22,044 nucleotides of DNA from IMG/VR virus record IMGVR_UViG_3300048050_000048, positions 1-22,044 of that record; one strand, written 5' to 3'. Under the pieces are notes generated by a model. It was not told where the DNA came from and did no database searches. It saw nothing but the letters and a program-made list of their open reading frames with translations. The DNA is from a virus. Positions 13,601 to 20,157 of this stretch are shown one piece after another; within the stretch, counting starts at the first letter, position 1; each line of letters opens with the position of its first letter. The position numbers and the translations under genes were made by a program.

Positions 13601-15907
13601 TTAGTGCGCCACGCGGCGGTTGTGCTCCATCATGGCCATGCCGGCGTCATGGACGGCCTGGCGGTGGACTTGAGTCAGGGCGCGCTGGAAGTTTTCGCGG
13701 GTGAGCGACGGATCGGTGCAACGGGCATCGATGTGCATGTGAATGGCAGCACCGCCACCAAGTTGATTGTTGGGAACGATGCGGCCCGGCACTTGGGGAA
13801 CAAAGCGTTCGCGACCCAACTCGCCTATGTCGTACTCCATGCCGGGATAGACTGCTCCACCCATGGCTTTGCCGCCTCCAAAGGCCGAACCCGCTCCGAA
13901 GAGGCGGCCACCGAAAAGGCTGCTGGCCCAGTTGCTGTTGTTCAGCATTCCAAGCAGGCCACCGCTGATAGCGCTGCCAGCCTTGCCACCCGGTGGCGCA
14001 TTGGCATCGATGACGTGCATCGGGTTGCCTTTTGTCCCCAGCTTTCCACCGCCGCCAAGACCGAGGAGTTGCGAACCAAGCCCTTCCGCCTTTTGCAAGC
14101 TGATCTTGGCGAGCTGCTGCGAGCCCGACTCAAAGACTTTGCTGAAGTCCATCTTATGGCCGGTCAAGCCCTTGGACAGTTCGTTATTGATAGAGTCAAT
14201 GATGCCGGAGGCGACCTGCTTGATTTGCTCGGCAGTCTCTTGAGACTTCCTGACGACCTCGCCAAAGACACCGTCAACCGCACCCTGCCAGCTGGTGGCA
14301 AATTCGTTTACCGCATCTTCAAGCGCCTGAATTTTCTGCTGGCCACCAAGGTTGTCTATCTTGCTTTGGACGGTCAGTTGCTCCGCAGCGTTTTTTGGAT
14401 CAACATTGATGCCGTTGACATAGGTTCCAGCAGCCCTGAGCGTAGTCAGCTCACCATTGAGCGCTTTGATCGATGCGCTGTAGGCATCAACGTGAGCCTG
14501 AGCGATAAGGATGGCGGCGGCATGGGGGCCGATGGCCCCTGCGGCCAAGTCCCTCTTGGCGTCCCTCTCTTGGAGTTGCGCATCGGCAATCGCAAGTGCC
14601 TCGGCGCTTTTGGCGATCTCTTTGTTGTACGCGGCCCAGCGCTCGCCAGAGTGATCTAGATCCTCATCAAACTCTTCGATTCCTTTTTGCTCTTTCTCCC
14701 AGGTTGCGGTAATGGCTTCGGTAACACGCTCATTTTCTGTCGCGCGAAAGTCATTGTCCTTTACCATCCCCATAACCATGTCGCCAAACTCTTTGGCGGC
14801 CTTAGCGGCGGCTTTCGCTGCCTCTTCAGCGGCTTTCTTGGCGGCATCAGCACCGGCCTTCCCTGCCTCCAAATGGGCCAGCTTCCCGGTCTTGCTGTCG
14901 CGATCCGCCTCGCCTTGCTGTATCCACCCGAGGCTTCCAATGTTACCTTTGAGGTTCTCCAAAGCCGGAAGAATTTTGCTTTGATCTCCATTAGACTTAG
15001 TCTTTGCAAACTCCCGGTCAAGCTGGAAATACTCGTCAGTCATGCCCGTCTTACTGAAGTTCTGGCGCAGATTCTGATAGTTTTGGCGCTTTTCAATCTC
15101 AGCCGCTAATTCGTTGTAATATTTCTCAGTTATCTCCGTAATTTTTTTCTCATGCTCTAACTGCTCCGCCTGAGGGCTTAGTTTATGTCCCCGCAAACTA
15201 TCTGCAACAGACCACGAGTTTGGATCAAGCTCATTCTTATGCCGGGCATCTTCATCATGCTGACGCAACTGATAAGAATTCAGCCCCTGCTTTACAGATT
15301 CAGTACCCGCAGTACCAGCTATTTTCTGGATAAAGTTTGCGCTTGCGGCATCAAGTAATTCACGTTCTTTGGTGATGGCCTTATCGAGTTCAACAGAAAG
15401 ATCAAAGGTGGATTGCCTTGCCTCATCAAGAGCCGTTTTAAGGCTATTATTTGGCTTGTGTTCGAGCTTGGCAATCTTTTCATCGAGCTTATCGTTACCG
15501 ATCTGTAGTTGTAGGTTCTGCTTTTCCAAAGATTCAGAGAGTGAACGATACGCTTCTTCGTTCTTTTTTGCAGCCTCTTCACTCTTTTCGCAGAACTCAT
15601 AAATCTTTTTGCCAGTCTCGAATATTACTTCACCAGCGGCAAGCACGGCGACGCTGCTAAAAGCTGCATTCATAGCAATGGCTACGCCGGGCAGCTTCGC
15701 GATAACAGCTTGCAGATGGCGGGGAATATGGACGCCAAGGCTCTCGCCCAGGAGCATGATGGCACCCCGGGCCTCAGCCATCTGCGCCTTTGTTTCAGCA
15801 GAGAATTTACGCATCATACCCGTAGCGTCGTTCATGGCCTTCTGGAAGGCTTCTGTGCGGGCGACGAGGTCGATATAGGCGGATGCAACCTTTGCGCTGA
15901 CAGCCAT
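13601..15907 (-). CDS. Tail tape measure protein
   Basis: The protein is 768 aa from ATG 15907 (GGAG 8 nt upstream). It sets tail length and is ejected during infection. It has long charged and Ala-rich helices with coiled-coil character through most of its length, including an Ala/Lys run around 365-395. A hydrophobic patch lies near 75-110 (GVAIAMNAAFSSVAVLAAGEVIFETG). A Gly-rich C-terminal part contains AMGGAVYPGMEYDIGELGRERFVPQVPGRIVPN, the typical tape-measure ending. At the usual ~0.15 nm per residue the tail would be roughly 115 nm (inference). It is separated from the chaperone genes by a two-gene cargo module and a terminator. Confidence 0.9.
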   Translation of the reverse strand: MAVSAKVASAYIDLVARTEAFQKAMNDATGMMRKFSAETKAQMAEARGAIMLLGESLGVHIPRHLQAVIAKLPGVAIAMNAAFSSVAVLAAGEVIFETGKKIYEFCEKSEEAAKKNEEAYRSLSESLEKQNLQLQIGNDKLDEKIAKLEHKPNNSLKTALDEARQSTFDLSVELDKAITKERELLDAASANFIQKIAGTAGTESVKQGLNSYQLRQHDEDARHKNELDPNSWSVADSLRGHKLSPQAEQLEHEKKITEITEKYYNELAAEIEKRQNYQNLRQNFSKTGMTDEYFQLDREFAKTKSNGDQSKILPALENLKGNIGSLGWIQQGEADRDSKTGKLAHLEAGKAGADAAKKAAEEAAKAAAKAAKEFGDMVMGMVKDNDFRATENERVTEAITATWEKEQKGIEEFDEDLDHSGERWAAYNKEIAKSAEALAIADAQLQERDAKRDLAAGAIGPHAAAILIAQAHVDAYSASIKALNGELTTLRAAGTYVNGINVDPKNAAEQLTVQSKIDNLGGQQKIQALEDAVNEFATSWQGAVDGVFGEVVRKSQETAEQIKQVASGIIDSINNELSKGLTGHKMDFSKVFESGSQQLAKISLQKAEGLGSQLLGLGGGGKLGTKGNPMHVIDANAPPGGKAGSAISGGLLGMLNNSNWASSLFGGRLFGAGSAFGGGKAMGGAVYPGMEYDIGELGRERFVPQVPGRIVPNNQLGGGAAIHMHIDARCTDPSLTRENFQRALTQVHRQAVHDAGMAMMEHNRRVAH

Positions 15908-15943
15908 GATGCAATCTCCAATTCTGCGTTTTGGGCACAAGAA

Positions 15944-15963
15944 AAGCCGCCCGGAGGCGGCTT
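15944..15963 (-). terminator. Intrinsic terminator ahead of the tape measure gene
   Basis: AAGCCGCC (15944-15951) and GGCGGCTT (15956-15963) form a perfect 8-bp stem with a 4-nt loop. On the minus strand it is followed by TTCTT. It lies 28 bp after the stop of the secreted protein and 37 bp before the tape measure start, so it closes the inserted module. Confidence 0.75.
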
Positions 15964-15991
15964 GCGTGAAATAGCCTTACAACTTCAGCAA

Positions 15992-16561
15992 TTATTTAAC
16001 AGGTTGAAAAACAACGGTCCGATCAAACTCGCTTACCACACTCTTCGTGGTCGCAATTTGTTCAGCATCCATACGGCCGCTCAAGTGGAGGTTAAATCCA
16101 TTATCGGTGTCAGCTATAACCGTAATCCACACTTCTTTAGCGCTGCCAATTTTTCTCACAAGCTGTTCATCTTCGATGGTGACGGAAGAGTGCGCCTTCA
16201 TCATCCCACTATCTTCTTTCCATGGCATTAACGGAATCATCCGCGAAACGCCGTCCAGACGAACCTCTATCGAGGCATGGGAGAAAAAGGCGATTGGCCC
16301 GCTAACCTCCAAGTCCAAACCAAGCCGCTTTTTTGTTTTGTCATAGCTTTGAGCTATAACCGGAAAAGCTTTGATAACTGTGTGCTTTCCGTAAGGCCCG
16401 CTCATCTCCAGCTTGTGCGCATCTCCGGCAGGGACAAATAGCGACTCACGGAGAGAATCATTGCGGCTCTCGCGCATGATAAAACTATCTTTCTTGGCTG
16501 GCTGCTGACCATGAAGAAAAGGGACAAGCACAAGAGCCGCGCATAAAATTATCTTTTTCAT
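15992..16561 (-). CDS. Secreted/periplasmic protein of unknown function in a cargo module
   Basis: The protein is 189 aa. Residues 1-19 are a Sec signal peptide (MKKIILCAALVLVPFLHG, cleavage probably around HGQ-Q). There is no lipobox: Cys7 is within the hydrophobic core and not followed by a suitable site. The mature part is predicted as mixed beta with charged loops; I recognise no family. It follows the 57-aa membrane peptide by 3 bp and is followed by its own terminator, placing it in a self-contained unit between the tail chaperone and the tape measure. That site is used for morons in HK97-like phages, where the product blocks superinfection. A role in superinfection exclusion or lysogenic conversion is inferred, not shown. 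Confidence 0.65.
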   Translation of the reverse strand: MKKIILCAALVLVPFLHGQQPAKKDSFIMRESRNDSLRESLFVPAGDAHKLEMSGPYGKHTVIKAFPVIAQSYDKTKKRLGLDLEVSGPIAFFSHASIEVRLDGVSRMIPLMPWKEDSGMMKAHSSVTIEDEQLVRKIGSAKEVWITVIADTDNGFNLHLSGRMDAEQIATTKSVVSEFDRTVVFQPVK

Positions 16562-16564
16562 ACG

Positions 16565-16738
16565 CTACCTGAGAACCGCATAAGCGATAGCTGCCAGTAT
16601 GCCCGTGAACAGGTTGCCAAGAAAGACAGCCACAGCAACCCCTAAGAGCCCCAGAGGGGCAGGCGCGCGCCGCTGTGCTCGAACTTCAGGATCAGAAACC
16701 ACCTCAGATAAACCCAATAGACTTTGATTTGATGCCAT
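16565..16738 (-). CDS. 57-aa single-pass membrane peptide
   Basis: Start ATG 16738 has a strong ribosome binding site, GAGGGGGG, about 4 nt upstream. Residues 1-28 are hydrophilic, with an Arg-rich stretch VRAQRRAPAP just before the membrane. Residues 29-55 form one long hydrophobic segment (LGLLGVAVAVFLGNLFTG and onward). The positive residues before the helix favour an N-in orientation. It is coupled to the secreted protein gene downstream. It could be an envelope partner of that protein, or a holin-like peptide displaced from lysozyme, although a single-pass 57-mer far from lysozyme makes the first reading more likely. It has no recognised family. Confidence 0.6.
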   Translation of the reverse strand: MASNQSLLGLSEVVSDPEVRAQRRAPAPLGLLGVAVAVFLGNLFTGILAAIAYAVLR

Positions 16739-16755
16739 ATACCCCCCTCACGGGA

Positions 16756-16764
16756 AGTGTAGCA
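16756..16764 (-). promoter_or_regulatory. Candidate extended -10 promoter for the envelope module
   Basis: On the minus strand TGC-TACACT forms an extended -10 element 18 bp before the membrane peptide start. No good -35 hexamer is present 17 bp upstream (ATAGTC-like). If real, it would let the module be expressed in the lysogen independently of the late operon. Confidence 0.3.
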
Positions 16765-16790
16765 CTGCTCTACGCGCGGACTATGCGTCA

Positions 16791-16823
16791 CTCCCAGCGC
16801 CGAAATATTTTCGGTGCTGGGAG
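16791..16823 (-). other. 15-bp hairpin after the chaperone extension stop
   Basis: CTCCCAGCGCCGAAA (16791-16805) pairs with TTTCGGTGCTGGGAG (16809-16823) with one G.T pair and a 3-nt loop. There is no T-tract in either direction. It begins 5 bp after the stop at 16828 and may act as an RNA stabiliser or processing site, or as a weak terminator upstream of the cargo module. Confidence 0.7.
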
Positions 16824-16827
16824 CAGG

Positions 16828-17507
16828 TCATGGTTGGACAGGAACCGATACGGGCGAAAGAATGGCGGCAAACTGGAAAGCCAGATCCTCATCCGTTTCA
16901 GGCTCATAGGCGGGTCGCTTGCGGCCAGGGATGAAGTCGGCGGCAGAGAGCGGCGGGTTGGGCGCGGCCATGGAGTAGTTGGCCGTGACCGAGGCCAGGA
17001 GACCGACGAGCAGTTCCTCACGTTCTTGCCTTTGGCTACGGCGGTCGGTAAGCGCGGAGAGCTGACGAGGGGTCAACCCCCAAAACTCCGGTTCTGCAAT
17101 GCCCAGATCATAGAGGGCATGACTCCACAGGTAGAGCCAGAGCTGAGGGCCGGTTAGCTCTGGGCCTTGGTAGGGCCCGCGCCTTCATCGTCCTCCGACT
17201 CGGCCATGCAGGCGACCCAGGCGGCGAGCAGTTTGGCCCAGATGGCGTTGTAGTTGTGCTGGGTGACCAGCGCGGAGGCTTCAGCCAGGGTGATTTTAGG
17301 CAGATATGGCAGCAGCGCGGCATAGAGCATGGCGCGAATCAGCGAGATGCGGGGGGTGAGCAGGTCACGCTTGGAAAGGCCGGTGATGAGGGCGCGGTTG
17401 GTGGCGTCCTCTGCTTCGGCGATGGAGTCGAAAGTGAAGAGCAAGCGATATTCATTCCCAGCCACCTTCAACGTGGTGACGGGTTCGGTGGGATTGGCGT
17501 GGGGCAT
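16828..17507 (-). CDS. Tail assembly chaperone, long -1 frameshift product (G-T type)
   Basis: Ribosomes that slip -1 at GGGCCCT (17172-17178) continue in the downstream frame to the stop at 16828, giving a 226-aa fusion: 112 residues of the short chaperone plus a 114-residue extension. The extension reads LTGPQLWLYLWSHALYDLGIAEPEFWGLTPRQL and then SALTDRRSQRQEREELLVG, with ADFIPGRKRP near the end. This is the usual make-up of phage T-type extensions. In lambda, gpG and gpGT load the tape measure and recruit tail tube protein at a set ratio. An independent start for the extension (for example the ATA/GTG-like codons near 17076) has no good ribosome binding site. Placement between tube and tape measure genes fits exactly. 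Confidence 0.82.
17137..17178 (-). promoter_or_regulatory. Programmed -1 ribosomal frameshift signal
   Basis: The heptamer G-GGC-CCT (minus strand 17178 to 17172) fits X-XXY-YYZ in the zero frame. An 8-nt spacer (17171-17164) follows, then a perfect 8-bp stem CCAGAGCT/AGCTCTGG (17163-17156 with 17144-17137) with an 11-nt loop. The zero-frame stop TAA starts in the stem/loop. Heptamer, spacing and stem are all as expected for bacterial -1 signals. A TGA in the -1 frame just upstream (in GAT-GAA) limits the slip to this site. Confidence 0.85.
17154..17507 (-). CDS. Tail assembly chaperone, short form (G type)
   Basis: The protein is 117 aa from ATG 17507, with AAGGAA about 9 nt upstream; the upstream ATG at 17543 lies in a hairpin and is not preferred. 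The beta start VTTLKVAGNEYRLLFTFDSIAEAEDATN is characteristic of phage tail chaperones, followed by helical LTPRISLIRAMLYAALLP and a C-terminal helix WAKLLAAWVACMAES. An acidic tail ESEDDEGAGP leads into the slippery site. Zero-frame translation ends at TAA 17154-17156, inside the stimulatory hairpin. The short form is expected in large excess over the fusion and is absent from finished virions in the related lambda system. Confidence 0.85.
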   Translation of the reverse strand: MPHANPTEPVTTLKVAGNEYRLLFTFDSIAEAEDATNRALITGLSKRDLLTPRISLIRAMLYAALLPYLPKITLAEASALVTQHNYNAIWAKLLAAWVACMAESEDDEGAGPTKAQS

Positions 17508-17539
17508 GGGATGGGTTTCCTTCCAGGACAGCGGACAAG

Positions 17540-17575
17540 CCATCCCGCGCTGAAGATATTTTCAGCGCGGGATGG
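17540..17575 (-). other. 15-bp hairpin after the tail tube stop
   Basis: CCATCCCGCGCTGAA (17540-17554) pairs perfectly with TTCAGCGCGGGATGG (17561-17575) around a 6-nt AT-rich loop. There is no T-tract. It starts 13 bp after the tail tube stop and resembles the hairpin at 16791-16823 in size, position and AT-rich tip. Confidence 0.7.
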
Positions 17576-17587
17576 GCTAGAGGCGGC

Positions 17588-18055
17588 TTAGGCGCCGGGA
17601 GTGAAGCCGAGTGTGGTGTTGAGCTTGATGGACGTTTTGAAGGTAACCGTCTTGTCAAAGCTGATCTGCGGGGCCGGGTAATCCACAACATAGCCAGAGA
17701 AGGTGTAGAGGTTACCGTTGGTGGTCTGGCCAGGGCCACAGGGGAGCTGGAGCTTGAAATCGGTGAGAGCGCCAGTAGCGAAGGCGGTTCCGAGCGCGGT
17801 TTGGCCCGCATCGCCGGGTAGAAAGACGCCGTCGAAGTCAAGTTTGCCGGGGCTCATCTTGTTGGGGATGGACTCCTCAAGCACGCCAGGACCAACAGCG
17901 GGAGATTGGAGGTTCGTGATGTCATCAAAGGACCAAGTCTGGCCGCTGAGTTGAGGATTCTTGACCTGTGCGATGGAGGTGAAGGTTTCGCCTGTACCGC
18001 CTGTACCGATGAGCAGTGTTGCGCCTTTGCCGGTAAAGCCTTTGCTTCCAGCCAT
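17588..18055 (-). CDS. Major tail tube protein
   Basis: The protein is 155 aa with ribosome binding site GGAGC 8 nt before ATG. The pattern KGATLLIGTGGTGETFTSIAQVKNPQLSGQTWSFDDITNL, then MSPGKLDFDGVFLPGD, then TFKTSIKLNTTLGFTPGA, is typical of siphovirus tail tube subunits (lambda gpV N-domain fold), which stack as hexameric rings around the tape measure. It is a single-domain protein without the extra Ig-like C-terminal domain found in lambda gpV. It lies between the tail terminator and the chaperones, as in other HK97-like phages. Confidence 0.88.
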   Translation of the reverse strand: MAGSKGFTGKGATLLIGTGGTGETFTSIAQVKNPQLSGQTWSFDDITNLQSPAVGPGVLEESIPNKMSPGKLDFDGVFLPGDAGQTALGTAFATGALTDFKLQLPCGPGQTTNGNLYTFSGYVVDYPAPQISFDKTVTFKTSIKLNTTLGFTPGA

Positions 18056-18085
18056 GGATATTGCTCCTATTTTTTTGGGTTGAGG

Positions 18086-18478
18086 CTAATCAGCATATTG
18101 GATTAGCGCGTGGAAGGCGGTGCAGTAGATGCGGCTGCCATCGACGAAGCGGTCGGCCAGATTGGCCGACTCAGCGCGATAAACCTTCGTGCCATCGGGC
18201 AGCACTCCGGCGTAGCCATTGAGAATGCTTTTGAGAGTGAGAGCCAGAAGACGGGCGTCTCTGGCACGTAGCGCCAGGCAATCGAAGACAACGCGACAGG
18301 TGGCAACACCCACCGGGCCGTCGCCACCCTGTTGGCTAACATCGCTGGGGCTCTGATAGGTGATGCAGGGATATTGCGACATATCCTCCGGTGCAGGTGG
18401 ATGTTGAATGCGGCTGCCTACCACCTCTGCTACCGCAGCCTGAGTGAGTAGCAGCGCGACTAAGCCGTCTGTGAGCAT
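18086..18478 (-). CDS. DUF3168 tail terminator/completion protein
   Basis: The protein is 130 aa; the ATG has TTGGAG 5 nt upstream. The family pattern is visible: short helix LVALLLTQAAVAEVVGSRI, then PPAPEDMSQYPCITYQSPS, and a second part with VATCRVVFDCLALRARDARLLALTLKSILNG. DUF3168 proteins cap the growing tail tube and form the tail side of the head-tail joint (SPP1 gp17 and lambda gpU type). It lies 12 bp after the gp10-like gene and before the tail tube. Confidence 0.85.
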   Translation of the reverse strand: MLTDGLVALLLTQAAVAEVVGSRIQHPPAPEDMSQYPCITYQSPSDVSQQGGDGPVGVATCRVVFDCLALRARDARLLALTLKSILNGYAGVLPDGTKVYRAESANLADRFVDGSRIYCTAFHALIQYAD

Positions 18479-18490
18479 AGGTCTCCAAGA

Positions 18491-19021
18491 TCAGTAGTTT
18501 TCGCCGCCATTGTTTTGGTCGAGGCCAACCCCCTCGTCGGCATTTTCATCCGCGAAAAGGTTGTCGGCCAGGGTGGCGAGAAACATATCGACGGCGGTCT
18601 GTGAGGACTCATCGAAAGCAGACTCAAGAAAGTGTTTAGCAGCAATCGAGCGAATCTTTCGACCGCCGCCTTTGGTCTTGCCACCGTGCGCAGTAAGAAT
18701 CCACCCGTTGTTTTGCCGGTAGGCCACCAAACCGCCGATGGCGCGGCTAGGGCCGACTTTGACGCGCCCGTTTCCGTATTTGCGCGAAAACTGAATTTCG
18801 GTGTGCATGTCGGCTTTGAGGATTCCCGGAGGTAGTGAAGTTTGCTCTGGCGTTTCCTCGCCTGTGCGCTCTGGGGTATGCGCGACAACGGCATCGAGCA
18901 TTACATTGCCCGCAGCCTGCAACCCGGCCCCCATTGCGCTTCTGGCCGCGCGCTGGGTGAGCGCCTTGAGGGCGCGCTCCATTTCGCGCGTGTCAATTGT
19001 AAGTGTGATTTCGTCGCTCAT
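18491..19021 (-). CDS. HK97 gp10-like head-tail connection protein
   Basis: The protein is 176 aa. The N-terminal LTIDTREMERALKALTQRAARSAMGAGLQAAGNVMLDAV, then VAHTPERTGE, then a beta segment RVKVGPSRAIGGLVAYRQNNGWILTAHGG and a final helical HFLESAFDESSQ, is the standard gp10/neck order. The protein has an acidic C-terminus (ADENADEGVG). Its ATG overlaps the upstream stop by one base (TGATG). Members take part in joining head and tail in HK97-like phages. Confidence 0.85.
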   Translation of the reverse strand: MSDEITLTIDTREMERALKALTQRAARSAMGAGLQAAGNVMLDAVVAHTPERTGEETPEQTSLPPGILKADMHTEIQFSRKYGNGRVKVGPSRAIGGLVAYRQNNGWILTAHGGKTKGGGRKIRSIAAKHFLESAFDESSQTAVDMFLATLADNLFADENADEGVGLDQNNGGENY

Positions 19022-19386
19022 CAGTTGCTATCCGCGTCAATGGCCATGCAGAAGAGCTTGACCGCACGGTTGCGGCGCAGGACGTTATCAACCGCCTGCA
19101 CCAAATAAGTGTTGTCGCCAAACACGACGCGCATTCCCGGCGAGAGGGTGATGGTCGGGCCGGGCCATCGGATGGTGATTACATCGGTGGACTGCGCGGC
19201 GATTGCGCCATCCTGTACCAGCTCCTTGTAGGCGTTGGAGATGGAGGACTCAATCTTAGCGCGGGCAGTGAGAACCACCGCCCAGGTGGAGACAGGATCG
19301 CCAGCCGGATCGCGCGTGTTGGTGGCCTTCTGGATGGAGATGAGGTGGCGCAGTTCGCCGGGGCGAATAATGGGATCGTAAGCCAA
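19021..19386 (-). CDS. Head closure/head-tail adaptor protein
   Basis: The protein is 121 aa from a TTG start at 19386, with GGAG 8-9 nt upstream; the longer frame to 19455 overlaps the connector gene and lacks a site. The pattern RPGELRHLISIQKATNTRDPAGDPVSTW, then ARAKIESSISNAYKEL and VITIRWPGPTITLSPGMRVVFGDNTYLV, matches the Phage_H_T_join/SPP1 gp16 family, which closes the connector after DNA packaging. Confidence 0.85.
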   Translation of the reverse strand: MAYDPIIRPGELRHLISIQKATNTRDPAGDPVSTWAVVLTARAKIESSISNAYKELVQDGAIAAQSTDVITIRWPGPTITLSPGMRVVFGDNTYLVQAVDNVLRRNRAVKLFCMAIDADSN

Positions 19387-19402
19387 TGTTTTTCTCCGCT
19401 TT

Positions 19403-20068
19403 TCAGAACCCGAAGGTGTCGAAGGTTTCGCCGGCCAAAAGGGCGCGGACACCAAGGTCGATTTCCTTGGGTGGTGTGGAGGCCGCGGCGTCGCGGTTGG
19501 AGTACCAGTAAGAGATGAGCAGCAGCATCGCCTGCACGATGGTCATGGGGCATCGGTTGACCGTGACGCCATCGCCATAAGTTCCGGTGGTGTAAGAGAT
19601 GCAGACATTCTCAAGCGTATTGAGGTTGGTAACTGGCCAGTAGCCCGCGATAGGAACGATGCGCGCCGGTTCGGAATTGATGGCGACGGAATAGGTGGAG
19701 GGGTCGAGAGTCTGGGTTACGTTGTTGGCATCAACGTAAGTGATGGACTCGACCGAAACCGCGCGCGGAAATGGGAGACGGATGGGCGCTGGTTGCCAGC
19801 CGCGATGGTAGAAAGTATCGCGGTCGTTGGGGTTAAAAGTCCCTGAAGGGATGAGGAACGGAAACCAATCAAGCCAAAGCTTCATGGTGCGGTCGAAGAT
19901 GGCCCGTTGGGTGACCCGTTCAACGTATTGACGCGCGGCGGTGATGAGGCCGGTAATCAAGGGATCGTCGAGTACGAAGTTGACGTCGAGCACAAGCTGC
20001 GAGTGAGCCAGGGCAAGCGTAACCGGCTCGGCGGCAGGCGCCGATGTTTCTTTGTAGATGAGGGGCAT
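19403..20068 (-). CDS. Head-tail connector (gp6-like) protein
   Basis: The protein is 221 aa from ATG 20068 with GGAG 9 nt upstream; the ATG at 20107 has no site. The N-terminal part shows the helical connector pattern LALAHSQLVLDVNFVLDDPLITGLITAARQYVERVTQRAI, followed by a beta half with PIRLPFPRAVSVESITYVDANNVTQTLDPSTY and a final helix VQAMLLLISYWYSNRD. This is the HK97 gp6/phiE125 gp8 type of adaptor that binds under the portal. It follows the capsid gene in the usual order. Confidence 0.85.
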   Translation of the reverse strand: MPLIYKETSAPAAEPVTLALAHSQLVLDVNFVLDDPLITGLITAARQYVERVTQRAIFDRTMKLWLDWFPFLIPSGTFNPNDRDTFYHRGWQPAPIRLPFPRAVSVESITYVDANNVTQTLDPSTYSVAINSEPARIVPIAGYWPVTNLNTLENVCISYTTGTYGDGVTVNRCPMTIVQAMLLLISYWYSNRDAAASTPPKEIDLGVRALLAGETFDTFGF

Positions 20069-20090
20069 GGGTTTTGCTCCACAAAACAGC

Positions 20091-20151
20091 AGCCAGCTAT
20101 CAGCCATCAGCGCCGTAACGGCAACTGCTAACCGACAACTGATAACTGGCT
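20091..20151. repeat. Inverted heptamer-repeat hairpin between capsid and connector genes
   Basis: AGCCAGCTATCAG (20091-20103) and CTGATAACTGGCT (20139-20151) pair over 13 positions with one mismatch that is a G.T pair in one strand. A small GCCG-TAA-CGGC hairpin sits in the middle (20112-20122). Both sides are built from degenerate 7-bp units (CAGCYAT-like on the left, AACTGAY-like on the right). There is no T-tract. It fills the gap after the capsid stop. Confidence 0.65.
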
Positions 20152-20157
20152 TATTGG

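Noticed and set aside
13502-14659. Long plus-strand ORF (385 codons) opposite the tape measure gene
   Set aside because: Same situation: antisense to the tape measure, with amino-acid make-up of a shadow frame.
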